Positions 7,837 to 15,613 of a DNA stretch of 32,667 nucleotides are shown here, piece by piece (the first letter of the stretch is position 1; every line of letters starts with the position of its first letter). The stretch comes from Ga0077530 sp035565975 (GTDB taxonomy: Bacteria > Pseudomonadota > Alphaproteobacteria > Rhizobiales > Hyphomicrobiaceae). The notes below the pieces were generated by a model that worked only from the letters and a program-made list of their open reading frames with translations, made no database searches and had not been told where the DNA came from. The translations under genes and the position numbers were made by a program. The stretch spans positions 1 to 32,667 of the forward strand of contig DATMRT010000028.1 of NCBI GenBank assembly GCA_035565975.1. The letters are read 5' to 3'.

Positions 7837-9906
7837 ATGGGCGCGACCGTTGGAGGCGGCGTGGAAAAGCCCGTGGAAACGCATGGCGCGACGGCGGCCG
7901 GCCGCGCCGGCGTTCTCGACGTGCGTCTTCTCGGGCCGATCTCGATCCGCTCCGGCGGCGAGGTGCTGGCGCTGCCCTCATCACGGAAGGTCCGCGCGCT
8001 CCTTGCCTATCTCGTGATGGCCCCCCATCCGATTCCGCGCAGCCGTCTCTGCGAGCTTCTGTGGGACGTACCCAATGATCCCCGCGGTGAGTTGCGCTGG
8101 TGTCTCAGCAAGTTGCGGCGCCTCGTCGACACGCCCGACCGCCGGCGCGTCATGGCCGACGGCAATGCCATCCGGCTCGACCTCGCCGACTGCCTCGTCG
8201 ACGTCGTCGAGATCGCCCGCGCGACCCAGGCCGGCATCGAGACGCTCGACGCATCGCGTCTCGCCAGCTTGTCAGCTCTGTTCGGCGGCGACCTCCTCGA
8301 CGGCCTGGAGATGGACCGGAGTCCCCATTTCAATGCGTGGCTCACGGCCGAACGTCGCCGCTTCCGCGCCCGTCACACCGCCGTGCTCGAGCATCTCGCC
8401 CGACGCGCCCCAGAGGCCGACATCCTCGATCACCTCGAGAAGTGGCTCGAGCTCGCACCGCTCGATCAGAACGTCCATGAGCTGATGCTCCGCACGCTCG
8501 CGCGCCGCGGGCGAATCCAGGATGCCGAGGCGCATCTCGCGGCAACGGTCCGCCTCTTCGAGACCGAAGGGCTCGACGCGGCGCCGCTCCGTCAGGCATG
8601 GCGCACAGCCCGCGCGCAGTCTATTGCCCCGCCGCCCGCACCTCCCTCTGTAGCAGCGCCACTGGCCCCGCCATTTCCACCTACGGTCGTCGCCAGTGAT
8701 CCTGCGCTGATCCAGTCAGCGACCTCGCGGCGCGCCTCAGTCGCCGTCATGCCATTCACCGATCGGACGCAGGATCGCGGCCCTCTTTCCGCCGGCCTCG
8801 TCCACGACGTCATCACGCGGCTTGCCAAGCTGCGCAGCCTGTTCGTCATTGCGCCCGGAACGGTGTTCGCCCTGCAGGAGCGGCGCGTGGATCCGGAGGC
8901 CGCCGGCCGGACGTTGAACGTCGACTACATCGTTACGGGCTCGGTGCAGATCGAGGCCAGCGGCAATATCACGGTTGCGGTGGAGCTTTCCGAGACACGC
9001 ACCGCGCGGATCGTATGGTCGGACGTTTTCAGCCGAAAGCTTGACGATGCCTTTCTCGCGTTCGACGAGATCGGCAATCGCATCGTCGCCTCGATCGCCA
9101 GCGAGGTCGAATCCACTGAGCGCAATCGCGCGATCCTCAAACCGCCGAGTTCGCTCGATGCCTGGGAGGCGCATCACCGCGGCCTTTGGCACATGTACCG
9201 CTTCAACAAGGCCGACAATGAGCAGGCGCGGCAGTTCTTCGAGATGGCCGTACGTCTCGATCCGACGTTCGCGCGCGCCTACGCCGGCCTCTCGTTCACG
9301 CACTGGCAGAATGCCTTTCAGGGATGGGCGCCGCGCGAAGTGGAGACCGATCTGGCATTCGACGCCGCGGGCAGGAGCCTGATGGCCGACGATCGCGATC
9401 CGGCGGCGCATTGGGCCATGGGCCGGGCGCTCTGGCTTCGTGACCAACACACCCAATCCGTCGGCGAGCTCGAAACAGCCGTCGAGCTCAGTCCGAACTT
9501 TGCGGCAGGACACTATGCGCTCGCATTCGTGCGCTCTCAGGCCGGCGACGCGCGCGCGGCAATCGGCGCTTCGGATCACTCGCGCCACCTCAGTCCGTTC
9601 GATCCTTTGCTTTTTGCCATGCTCGGGACACGCGCGATGGCGCTCATGCGGCTCGAGGACTTCGACGCCGCGGCGGAATGGGGAGCGAAGGCTGCGGCCC
9701 GCCCCAACGCGCATCCCCATGTTCTCGCGATCGGTGCCTACTCTCTGGCACTCGCAGGCCGCCTCGACGAAGCGCGCATGTGTGCGGCTGGCATTCGAAA
9801 AGTGCTCCCCAATTATTCAGTCGACGACTTTCTCCGCACCTTCCGCTTTGACGAAGCCGGCGCGGCACTCTTCCGCAAGGGAGCCAAGCGCCTGGGCGCC
9901 GGCTGA
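7837..9906 (+). CDS. Large transcriptional regulator: winged helix + BTAD, TolB-like domain, TPR repeats
   Basis: A 689-residue cytoplasmic protein. Residues about 27-115 form an OmpR/SARP-type winged helix (LDVRLLGPISIRSGG...SSRKVRALLAYL), and 118-260 a bacterial transcriptional activator (BTAD) helical domain. A Pro/Ala linker (264-285) is followed by a TolB-N/FlgO-like domain from about 300 (SVAVMPFTDR, then DYIVTGSVQ). From about 440 to the end there are TPR-like helices (FFEMAVRLDPTFARAYAGLS, then ELETAVELSPNFAAGHYALA). Such architectures occur in Hyphomicrobiales regulators, often related to adenylate-cyclase-type sequences. No cyclase catalytic residues are seen. It is divergent from the methyltransferase-cupin operon, its likely target. 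An alternative GTG start at 7861 has a better ribosome site (GGAGG, 4 bases upstream) than the ATG at 7837. The inducer is unknown. Confidence 0.88.
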   Translation: MGATVGGGVEKPVETHGATAAGRAGVLDVRLLGPISIRSGGEVLALPSSRKVRALLAYLVMAPHPIPRSRLCELLWDVPNDPRGELRWCLSKLRRLVDTPDRRRVMADGNAIRLDLADCLVDVVEIARATQAGIETLDASRLASLSALFGGDLLDGLEMDRSPHFNAWLTAERRRFRARHTAVLEHLARRAPEADILDHLEKWLELAPLDQNVHELMLRTLARRGRIQDAEAHLAATVRLFETEGLDAAPLRQAWRTARAQSIAPPPAPPSVAAPLAPPFPPTVVASDPALIQSATSRRASVAVMPFTDRTQDRGPLSAGLVHDVITRLAKLRSLFVIAPGTVFALQERRVDPEAAGRTLNVDYIVTGSVQIEASGNITVAVELSETRTARIVWSDVFSRKLDDAFLAFDEIGNRIVASIASEVESTERNRAILKPPSSLDAWEAHHRGLWHMYRFNKADNEQARQFFEMAVRLDPTFARAYAGLSFTHWQNAFQGWAPREVETDLAFDAAGRSLMADDRDPAAHWAMGRALWLRDQHTQSVGELETAVELSPNFAAGHYALAFVRSQAGDARAAIGASDHSRHLSPFDPLLFAMLGTRAMALMRLEDFDAAAEWGAKAAARPNAHPHVLAIGAYSLALAGRLDEARMCAAGIRKVLPNYSVDDFLRTFRFDEAGAALFRKGAKRLGAG

Positions 9907-10039
9907 CGAGTCAATCCGACCCGCAAAGCAGTGGCCCCGGTGCCCCTTTGAGCGCTATAGTTCACCTGAATGATCGCCGGACGGCCGCGCGACCGTACCG
10001 GGACAGACAATAGTCGACGCGCTGTCAGGAGGTTCGCCC

Positions 10040-11230
10040 ATGGCCGTAGCCGAAGCCGAAATCAGGAAGCCCATCCCCTTCGACACCAAGCATCTCGACA
10101 AGCTGCTGGATGACGCCGGCATCGACGTGCTCGTCGCCACCTCCAAGCACAATGTCCAGTATCTGCTCGGCGGCTACCGCTTCTTCTTCTTCGATACGAT
10201 GGAGGCGGCCGGAACCACGCGCTATCTGCCGGCGATCGTCTACCAGAAGGGCAAGCCCGAGAACGCCGCCTACGTCGGCTGCACGATGGAGAACTTCGAG
10301 CGCGAGCTCGGCAAGTTCTGGCAGCCCACCCTCAAGCTCGGCACAACCGGCACGCAGGCGACCATGAGCGAGGTGGTGAACCACATCGCCAAGCTCGGCC
10401 CCGTACGCCGGATTGGCGTGGAGTCCGCTTTCCTGCCGGCCGACGGCGAGGCCGTGCTGCGCCGTGGCGTCGCCAATGCAGACGTGGTGGACGCGGTCTT
10501 TCCCCTCGAGCGGCTCCGCGCAAAGAAGACGCCCGAGGAGATCGGATACCTTCGCGAAGCTTCCGAGCGCGTCGTCGATTCGATGATGACGGCCTTCCGT
10601 AAGTACTGCGTGCCGGGCGCCAGCAAGCTCGAGGTGGTCGAGGCATTGCGCCGCGAGGAGGTCAATCGCGGTCTCGTTTTCGACTACTGCCTGATGACCG
10701 CCGGCACGAGCCTCAACCGCGCGCCTTCGGACCAGCGGCTCGCCAAAGGCGACATCATCTCGCTCGACTCCGGCGGCAACTATAAGGGCTACATCGGCGA
10801 TCTCTGCCGCATGGGGGTCGTCGGCGGCAAGGTGGATGCCGAATACGAGGACCTGCTGGCTTTCGTGGAAGACGTGCAGCAGGCGGTGCGCAAACCCATC
10901 CGGGCCGGTGCGCGCGGTGGCGACATCGCGGACATTGCCGACAAGATGCTCGACGCGTCGCCACACCGCAAGTACACGCACTTCATGGCCCACGGCATGG
11001 GCCTCGTCACGCACGAGGCGCCGCGGCTGCAGGACCATCCGCGCATGTCCTACGAGGGCTATGACAAGGACCGCCCCCTCGAAGCCGGTTACGTCATCTC
11101 GATCGAGACGACGATCGGGCATCCGACGCGCGGCTTCGTCAAGCTCGAGGACACGATTCTCGTGACCGACAACGGCTATGAGGCGCTCGGCGATGGCGGC
11201 CGGGGATACAATGCCGCCGGTGGTGGCTGA
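10040..11230 (+). CDS. M24-family metallopeptidase (creatinase/Xaa-Pro peptidase-like)
   Basis: A 396-residue two-domain protein: an N-terminal creatinase-like domain (about 15-155) and a C-terminal pita-bread domain (about 165-385). All five dinuclear metal ligands are visible: Asp243 (SLDSGG), Asp254 (YIGDLCR), His318 (AHGMGLVTHE), Glu356 (SIETT) and Glu370 (KLEDT). It should therefore be a metal-dependent hydrolase (Xaa-Pro dipeptidase/aminopeptidase) or an ectoine/creatine-type hydrolase; the family does not discriminate. A strong AGGAGG lies 8 bases before the ATG. No signal peptide. It converges on the acyl-CoA-dehydrogenase-like gene with only 6 bp between the two stops, so no terminator fits between them. 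Confidence 0.93.
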   Translation: MAVAEAEIRKPIPFDTKHLDKLLDDAGIDVLVATSKHNVQYLLGGYRFFFFDTMEAAGTTRYLPAIVYQKGKPENAAYVGCTMENFERELGKFWQPTLKLGTTGTQATMSEVVNHIAKLGPVRRIGVESAFLPADGEAVLRRGVANADVVDAVFPLERLRAKKTPEEIGYLREASERVVDSMMTAFRKYCVPGASKLEVVEALRREEVNRGLVFDYCLMTAGTSLNRAPSDQRLAKGDIISLDSGGNYKGYIGDLCRMGVVGGKVDAEYEDLLAFVEDVQQAVRKPIRAGARGGDIADIADKMLDASPHRKYTHFMAHGMGLVTHEAPRLQDHPRMSYEGYDKDRPLEAGYVISIETTIGHPTRGFVKLEDTILVTDNGYEALGDGGRGYNAAGGG

Positions 11231-11236
11231 GTCCGC

Positions 11237-12451
11237 TTAGCCGAGCACGACCGGCGAGTCGGGCGGGAGGCCTAGGAGTACCCGCCCGATCGTGATGAAG
11301 TTCGCCGGCCGTCCCTGGAGCTGCTGCGATGCCGAGTAGGCATCGCGCAGGCGCCGCTCGAACGGGTTGACGGGGAAGATGGCTGTCTGCCCCGCGGCGC
11401 GATAGGCATCCGCGGCGATCTCGACACCCTGATTGATGGCGTACGTGCTCGCGAGCTTGATGTTGGCACGCTCGATGAGCGGCACATCGCGCGACACACG
11501 CGCCTTGTCCCAGCTCTCCTCGATCGTCGTGTGCAGAAAAGTGCGCGCCGACCGCAGCCGCGCCTCGAGCTGGGCGTACTCGGACTGAAAAACCTGGCTC
11601 TCCACGAGTGATGAAGGCCTACCGCGCGGCGTCTTCGTCAGCGCGAGGGCGGCAAGATCGCTGACCATGCCCTGAGCAATGCCGAGCATGAGCGCGCTGA
11701 ACGCCACGGCATAGGCAATCGTGGTCGGAAACAGGAACAGCGTGCCACTCTCATTGCGCTCCTCGGATTTATCACGATCGATCGTTTCCTCTTCGGGCAC
11801 GAAAAGGTCTTCGACCTCGTAGGTGTAGCTCGCCGTGCCGCGGAGACCGATCGTGTGCCACATATCGTGGATGCGCGCCTTGGACACAGGGAAGAGCGCC
11901 GTGCGATCGAGCTGACGGCCATCAGCGCCGAGGCGCGGGCGACCATCCGCCTCGAAGACGTAGCTGTGCCCGCCGAGCAGTGTCGCATTCGCGCAGCCGC
12001 TTGCGAACGTCCACTTGCCCGTGACACGGTAACCGCCGTCCACGGCAATGGCCTTGCCCTGGATGCCGGCACCCCACGCGAGCACCGCATTTGCAGGGCC
12101 GAACAAGCGCCGCGCGACATCAGGCATGAGATAGGCCGCCGACATCGCGCATCCGGCGGCCTGTCCGAGGCACCATGCCGTGCTGGCATCGGCGCGGGCG
12201 ACCGTTTCCATCACCTCGGCCAGCACCTTGAGATGCACCTCGTCACCGCCGATCGATCTTGGCAAGAGGAGGCGGAAGAGGCGCGCGTCGTGCAAGGCCG
12301 AGACGACATCCAGCGGCAGCGCCCGCGCCTCCTCGATCCTTTCGGCGGCGGCGCGCAGCGTCTCGGCGATGCCCTGCGCGCGGTCGACAGCATCCGAAGA
12401 AGGCACGCCCGATGGGGCGCGCTCCTCGCTCCCCTCCCTGCGGCTTGTCAT
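11237..12451 (-). CDS. Acyl-CoA dehydrogenase-fold flavoprotein (possibly HsaA-like monooxygenase)
   Basis: A 404-residue flavoprotein with the acyl-CoA dehydrogenase fold. The N-terminal helical domain (ARALPLDVVSALHDARLFRL), the middle beta-domain (GGYRVTGKWTFASGCANA, a flavin-contacting segment) and the C-terminal helical bundle are all present. The lack of a clear catalytic Glu and the C-terminal Acyl-CoA_dh_2-like region (SSLVESQVFQSEYAQLEARL, RRLRDAYSASQQLQGRPANF) point to the group D FADH2-dependent monooxygenase branch (HsaA, HpaB-like, DszC-like) rather than a true dehydrogenase. GGGAGGA lies 9 bases before the chosen ATG. It is 37 bp downstream of the serine hydrolase gene and probably cotranscribed. 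No flavin reductase partner is seen nearby. Substrate unknown. Confidence 0.88.
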   Translation of the reverse strand: MTSRREGSEERAPSGVPSSDAVDRAQGIAETLRAAAERIEEARALPLDVVSALHDARLFRLLLPRSIGGDEVHLKVLAEVMETVARADASTAWCLGQAAGCAMSAAYLMPDVARRLFGPANAVLAWGAGIQGKAIAVDGGYRVTGKWTFASGCANATLLGGHSYVFEADGRPRLGADGRQLDRTALFPVSKARIHDMWHTIGLRGTASYTYEVEDLFVPEEETIDRDKSEERNESGTLFLFPTTIAYAVAFSALMLGIAQGMVSDLAALALTKTPRGRPSSLVESQVFQSEYAQLEARLRSARTFLHTTIEESWDKARVSRDVPLIERANIKLASTYAINQGVEIAADAYRAAGQTAIFPVNPFERRLRDAYSASQQLQGRPANFITIGRVLLGLPPDSPVVLG

Positions 12452-12488
12452 TATCGACAGTCCTCCCGGGGAAGTCCGCAGTCTCTGC

Positions 12489-13667
12489 TCAATTGTAGAA
12501 TGCCGACTCGAACGCGTAATAGAGCGGCAGCGACTTCTTGTCGGCGAACGGCAGTATCTGTGTGAGGTACACGCCACCGATGCCGGTGGTCGGATCGATC
12601 CAGTAGTACGAGTTCGCGAGGCCCGCCCACATGAGTCCACCGGCGGGACGGCCTGTCGGCGCCTTCTCCTCGTTGATCTGGAAGCTCAGGCCCCAGCTCT
12701 TATGCAGACCGGGGAAGAACTCCGCATCGTTCGACAAGGGCGGCGCCGCAGTCTTCAGCAAAGTGACGCGGTTGTCGCCCATGTTGTTGCGGGTCATGAG
12801 ATCGACCGTTTCGGGCTTCAGGATCTGCGTGCTGCCGGCTTTGCCGCGGTTGAGGATCATGCGGACGAACTGCAGGTAATCTCCAGCCGTCGAGTAAAGG
12901 CCGCCGCCGCCCATCTCGAACTGCGCCTCCTGTGGAATCTCGAGCTCCATCTGCGGCTCGAGGGAATCGTCGTCGCCGCGCTGATGGATCTTGGCGAGAC
13001 GCGCACGCATGGCGGGCGTGATCCTGAATGCCGTGCTCGTCATGCCGAGCGGCGCAAAGAGATTTTCCTGCAGGTAGCTGCCGAGCTTCTTGCCGCTCGC
13101 GGCCTCGACCATCTTGCCGGCCCAGTCGATGTTGATGCCGTAGTACCAGCGGTCGCCGGGATCGAAGAGCAGCGGCGTCCCGAGCGCGGCATTCTCGCAC
13201 GAGATGATCCCCGGAATGCCCTTGGCCGCCTGATAGGCGGCGATATCCTCATTCCAGATCTCGTATCCGAAGCCGGCCGTGTGCGTGAGCAGGTGGCGCA
13301 GCGTGATCGGGCGACGGGGCGCCCGCAACTTCGGTTGTCCGCCGGCATCGAAACCCTCGAGAACCTGCGCGGCGCCGATCTCCGGAACGACTCCCGCCGC
13401 CGGTGCATCGAGATCAAGCTTGCCCTGCTCGACGAGTTGCATGGCGCCGGCCGACGTGAGCGCCTTCGTCATCGAGGCGATCCAAACGACGGTATCGAGC
13501 GTCATCGGCTCGGATTGACCGAGCACGCGCTTGCCGTAGGCGCCTTCGTAGATGACGGAATTGCGGTCCGTCGCCATGGCCACGACGCCTGGAACGTCTC
13601 CGGCCTCGGTGGCAGCGCTCAACGCTGCATCGATTCTGCGATTGCGGGATGCGTGATCAGCAGGCAT
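12489..13667 (-). CDS. Serine hydrolase of the class C beta-lactamase/EstB (family VIII esterase) fold
   Basis: A 392-residue protein with the penicillin-binding/class C beta-lactamase fold. The nucleophile motif SxxK is Ser65-Met-Thr-Lys68 (VWIASMTKAL), and the second-motif Tyr is Tyr175/Tyr176 (WYYGINIDWAG). The context LLTHTAGFGYEIW is characteristic of EstB-type carboxylesterases and related 6-aminohexanoate-dimer hydrolases. There is no N-terminal signal peptide, so it is likely cytoplasmic, arguing for an esterase or amidase rather than antibiotic resistance. AGGGAGAG precedes the ATG at good distance. It heads a probable two-gene operon with the flavoprotein downstream. Substrate is not predictable from the sequence alone. 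Confidence 0.9.
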   Translation of the reverse strand: MPADHASRNRRIDAALSAATEAGDVPGVVAMATDRNSVIYEGAYGKRVLGQSEPMTLDTVVWIASMTKALTSAGAMQLVEQGKLDLDAPAAGVVPEIGAAQVLEGFDAGGQPKLRAPRRPITLRHLLTHTAGFGYEIWNEDIAAYQAAKGIPGIISCENAALGTPLLFDPGDRWYYGINIDWAGKMVEAASGKKLGSYLQENLFAPLGMTSTAFRITPAMRARLAKIHQRGDDDSLEPQMELEIPQEAQFEMGGGGLYSTAGDYLQFVRMILNRGKAGSTQILKPETVDLMTRNNMGDNRVTLLKTAAPPLSNDAEFFPGLHKSWGLSFQINEEKAPTGRPAGGLMWAGLANSYYWIDPTTGIGGVYLTQILPFADKKSLPLYYAFESAFYN

Positions 13668-13705
13668 TTGGGCTCTCCCTGGCTACAGTTGTTTCTTCTC
13701 TTTTC

Positions 13706-13716
13706 CTACACTGTAA
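13706..13716. promoter_or_regulatory. Near-palindromic site upstream of the serine hydrolase gene
   Basis: CTACACTGTAA reads on the minus strand as TTACAGTGTAG, one base away from a perfect TTACA-N-TGTAA dyad of the kind bound by several TetR-family repressors. It lies about 40 bp upstream of the serine hydrolase ATG, and a TACAGT arm at 13684-13689 is inverted relative to ACTGTA at 13710-13715. The site is short, so a chance match is possible. Confidence 0.3.
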
Positions 13717-13826
13717 CCGGGAAAAACGCGGCCGTCGCCCTTGTGCTGCGCATTGAGCGCGCACCTGCGGTCAATTGATCGAATGATGACGCCGGACAGC
13801 CGAAGCGCCGGTCCGAGGCGGACTGC

Positions 13827-14315
13827 TCAGGCCTGGATCGCCGGCAGGCGCTGGCCCTTGGCGAGCATGAGACCGCGGGCCGTGCCGATGCCGAGCTCGA
13901 GGCTCTCGGCGATCACGTGTGCGCGTTCGGTGAAATAGTTGGCCGCCGCCGGCGGGCACACATCGTGGGCAGTCCTGGCGAAGAGCCCCAGCCAGCGGTC
14001 GAAATGCGAGGCATCGACGGGGAGCGGCGCGTGTGCCTGCATGGGACGGCCATGATAGCGGCCGGTCATAAGCGTCACGGACGACCAGAATGCGCACATG
14101 CGCTCGAGATGTGGCCCCCAGTCGGCGATGCGCTCGGCGAAAATCGGGCCGAGCACCTCGTCAGCCCGGATGCGATCGTAGAACGCGTGCACCAAGCGCC
14201 GGATCATGTCCTCATCGATCCCCGTGCGTGCTTGCACATCAGCGGCAAAGGCCGCACGGCGCGCTTCTGCATCCCGGACATTCAGCGAATTCGTGCTCAT
14301 ACTCTTCTTGAACAC
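13827..14315 (-). CDS. Group III (P-type) truncated haemoglobin
   Basis: Up to 162 residues with the 2-over-2 truncated globin fold. Diagnostic group III segments are RLVHAFYDRIRADEVLGPIF (B-helix Tyr), HLERMCAFWSSVTLMTGRYH (E region) and PVDASHFDRWLGLF, whose His is the likely proximal haem ligand. There are no group I/II Gly-Gly motifs. Such proteins bind O2 or NO in the cytoplasm; physiological roles are poorly defined. The start is uncertain: GTG at 14315 or ATG at 14300 (MSTNSLNVRD), the latter preceded by AAGAAGAG very close. It lies 119 bp downstream of the TetR gene on the same strand and may have its own promoter; an FNR-like half-matched site is noted at 14335-14348. Confidence 0.92.
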   Translation of the reverse strand: MFKKSMSTNSLNVRDAEARRAAFAADVQARTGIDEDMIRRLVHAFYDRIRADEVLGPIFAERIADWGPHLERMCAFWSSVTLMTGRYHGRPMQAHAPLPVDASHFDRWLGLFARTAHDVCPPAAANYFTERAHVIAESLELGIGTARGLMLAKGQRLPAIQA

Positions 14316-14334
14316 GACCCGAGGCGGCGATCAA

Positions 14335-14348
14335 TTGATGTAGGTCAT
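14335..14348 (-). promoter_or_regulatory. Weak FNR/CRP-family-like site upstream of the truncated haemoglobin
   Basis: Read on the minus strand this is ATGAC-CTAC-ATCAA, with one perfect half of the FNR consensus TTGAT-N4-ATCAA and one half matching only at the central TGA. It begins 20-35 bp upstream of the possible start codons. An oxygen- or NO-responsive regulator would make sense for a globin, but the match is partial. Confidence 0.25.
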
Positions 14349-14433
14349 GACGCTGCGATCATTTTGTCGCGGAGACTTGGATACACGCACTTTGGCACGG
14401 CGGGGAAGTCAGCAAACTCGGCCGGAGGCCAAC

Positions 14434-15024
14434 CTACGACGGCCAGGAGGCGACCGCCATCTCAGCAACGTCGATAAGCTGCTCCCGCGTCGCGCCGCCG
14501 GAAGCCTGCACGGACATTCCTTGTATCAGCGCGGAAATGTATCGGGCGAGCGCTGCTGGATTGCTCGACTCCGGCAGGTCGCCCTCGGCCTTGGCGCGCT
14601 CGAAACGCTCGGTAAGCGCAGCCTCACCATTGCAGCGGAGCGCCGCCAACTCGTCCTTGATGGTTTGCTCCGCCTCGCCGCACGAGAATTCGCCCCGCAC
14701 GACCATGCAGCCGAGCGGATGGCATGGATCGGTAAGGCTCTCAGCCTTGTAGCGCAGCAGTCGCCCGACGACGGCGCGTGACGTCGGCTCGGCGAGCGCC
14801 GCGCGGTGCTCGGCGGCGGGGCCCGTCTCCACGTACCGCAGGAGCGCGCGCCGGAACAGCTCCTCCTTGTTGCCGAAGGCGGCGTAGAGGCTCGGCCGGC
14901 TGATCCCCATGGCCTCCGTGAGATCGGTCAACGACGCGCCCTCGAAGCCCTGCTGCCAGAAGACCATCATGGCCTTGTCCAGCGCTTCGTCGGGGTCGAA
15001 TTCTCTCGGACGGCCCTTGGCCAC
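14434..15024 (-). CDS. TetR/AcrR-family transcriptional repressor
   Basis: A 196-residue TetR-family regulator. The N-terminal helix-turn-helix is clear (GASLTDLTEAMGISRPSLYAAFGNKEELF, residues about 29-57, in the canonical position), preceded by the usual GRPREFDPDEALDKAM lead helix. The C-terminal ligand domain contains HPLGCMVVRGEFSCGEAE, a segment typical of the TetR_C_16/YcdC-like subgroup, and carries two Cys residues. It is divergently placed next to the RND adaptor-permease operon, the classic arrangement for a drug- or solute-responsive local repressor, and a 12-bp perfect palindrome lies in the shared region. The inducer is unknown. Confidence 0.93.
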   Translation of the reverse strand: MAKGRPREFDPDEALDKAMMVFWQQGFEGASLTDLTEAMGISRPSLYAAFGNKEELFRRALLRYVETGPAAEHRAALAEPTSRAVVGRLLRYKAESLTDPCHPLGCMVVRGEFSCGEAEQTIKDELAALRCNGEAALTERFERAKAEGDLPESSNPAALARYISALIQGMSVQASGGATREQLIDVAEMAVASWPS

Positions 15025-15090
15025 GGCACGATCTCCTTCACATCTCTGCGAGCGTCACTTCATTTCCGTACTTGATGGTACAAATAGGCG

Positions 15091-15129
15091 TTGACAGGGC
15101 CGTTGTCACCCATTACCTACCGATCGGTA
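15091..15129 (+). promoter_or_regulatory. Promoter/operator region for the RND operon with a 12-bp perfect palindrome
   Basis: TACCGATCGGTA at 15118-15129 is a perfect palindrome in the region between the divergent TetR gene and the efflux operon. A consensus -35 hexamer TTGACA occurs at 15091-15096 on the plus strand; the -10 at 17 bp would be TACCTA, which is poor and overlaps the palindrome edge. The arrangement suggests that the TetR protein occludes the promoter. Both elements are read directly; their function is inferred. Confidence 0.5.
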
Positions 15130-15155
15130 CAGAATAGCTGACAACGGGAGGCTGC

Positions 15156-15320
15156 ATGGCTTGCATCCCAATCAACGAGAAACGCTGCCCCTGGAATGAT
15201 CCGTCGCGCATCGGTGTCATCGAAGGCCCAAGACTAAGCTTTCGCAGGCTCGGCCGGGCCATGACGCGGCACATAATTGAGCGGGCGCTCAGGGCAGCCG
15301 AGAACGCAATCGGACGGTAG
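15156..15320 (+). CDS. Possible 54-residue small protein or leader peptide ahead of the RND operon
   Basis: This short ORF begins MACIPINEKRCPWND and ends RALRAAENAIGR before TAG. GGGAGG sits 4 bases before its ATG, and it starts 26 bases after the palindromic operator, so it would be the first ORF on any transcript from the divergent promoter. The C-terminal half is a basic stretch (RLSFRRLGRAMTRHIIERAL) that could form an amphipathic helix; two Cys lie near the N-terminus. I recognise no family. It could be a real small protein, a regulatory leader ORF, or a chance frame in GC-rich DNA. Confidence 0.42.
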   Translation: MACIPINEKRCPWNDPSRIGVIEGPRLSFRRLGRAMTRHIIERALRAAENAIGR

Positions 15321-15613
15321 CCTCAGCGGGCCGCCTTATGAATGATCTGGCGCAAACCACGCGCGATTGAGGGTTCGGCCGGACAAAAGCATGCCGCCAC
15401 TGTCGGCTTCGGGAGTTCCCGAACGTCCTCGGTCCTGGAAGGGAAAGTCCACTCGAAGACGAGAGAGCGATCATGAGCCGTGCACGCAAAAGGCGGCAAA
15501 CGCCAATGCGGTGAACGGCACCACGAGCTGAAGACGACGTCGAGGGGGGAACCGCCTGAGCAACGGCCCCTCGATCGAACAACACCTGAGCACGCAGAAA
15601 TCAGGAGATGATC
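15321..15613. other. 293-bp untranslated stretch before the RND adaptor, with a 16-bp dyad
   Basis: No convincing ORF is seen on either strand. TTCGGGA-GT-TCCCGAA at 15408-15423 is palindromic except at the two central bases and looks more like a protein-binding dyad than a hairpin because the loop would be only two bases. The rest is Arg-codon-like GC-rich sequence without T-runs. If the operon promoter is the one near 15091, this forms a long 5' leader; otherwise a second promoter may lie here. Confidence 0.35.

Noticed and set aside
12180..13778. 532-codon plus-strand frame across the serine hydrolase and flavoprotein genes
   Set aside because: It is a codon-position shadow of two clear genes; no family motifs or ribosome site.
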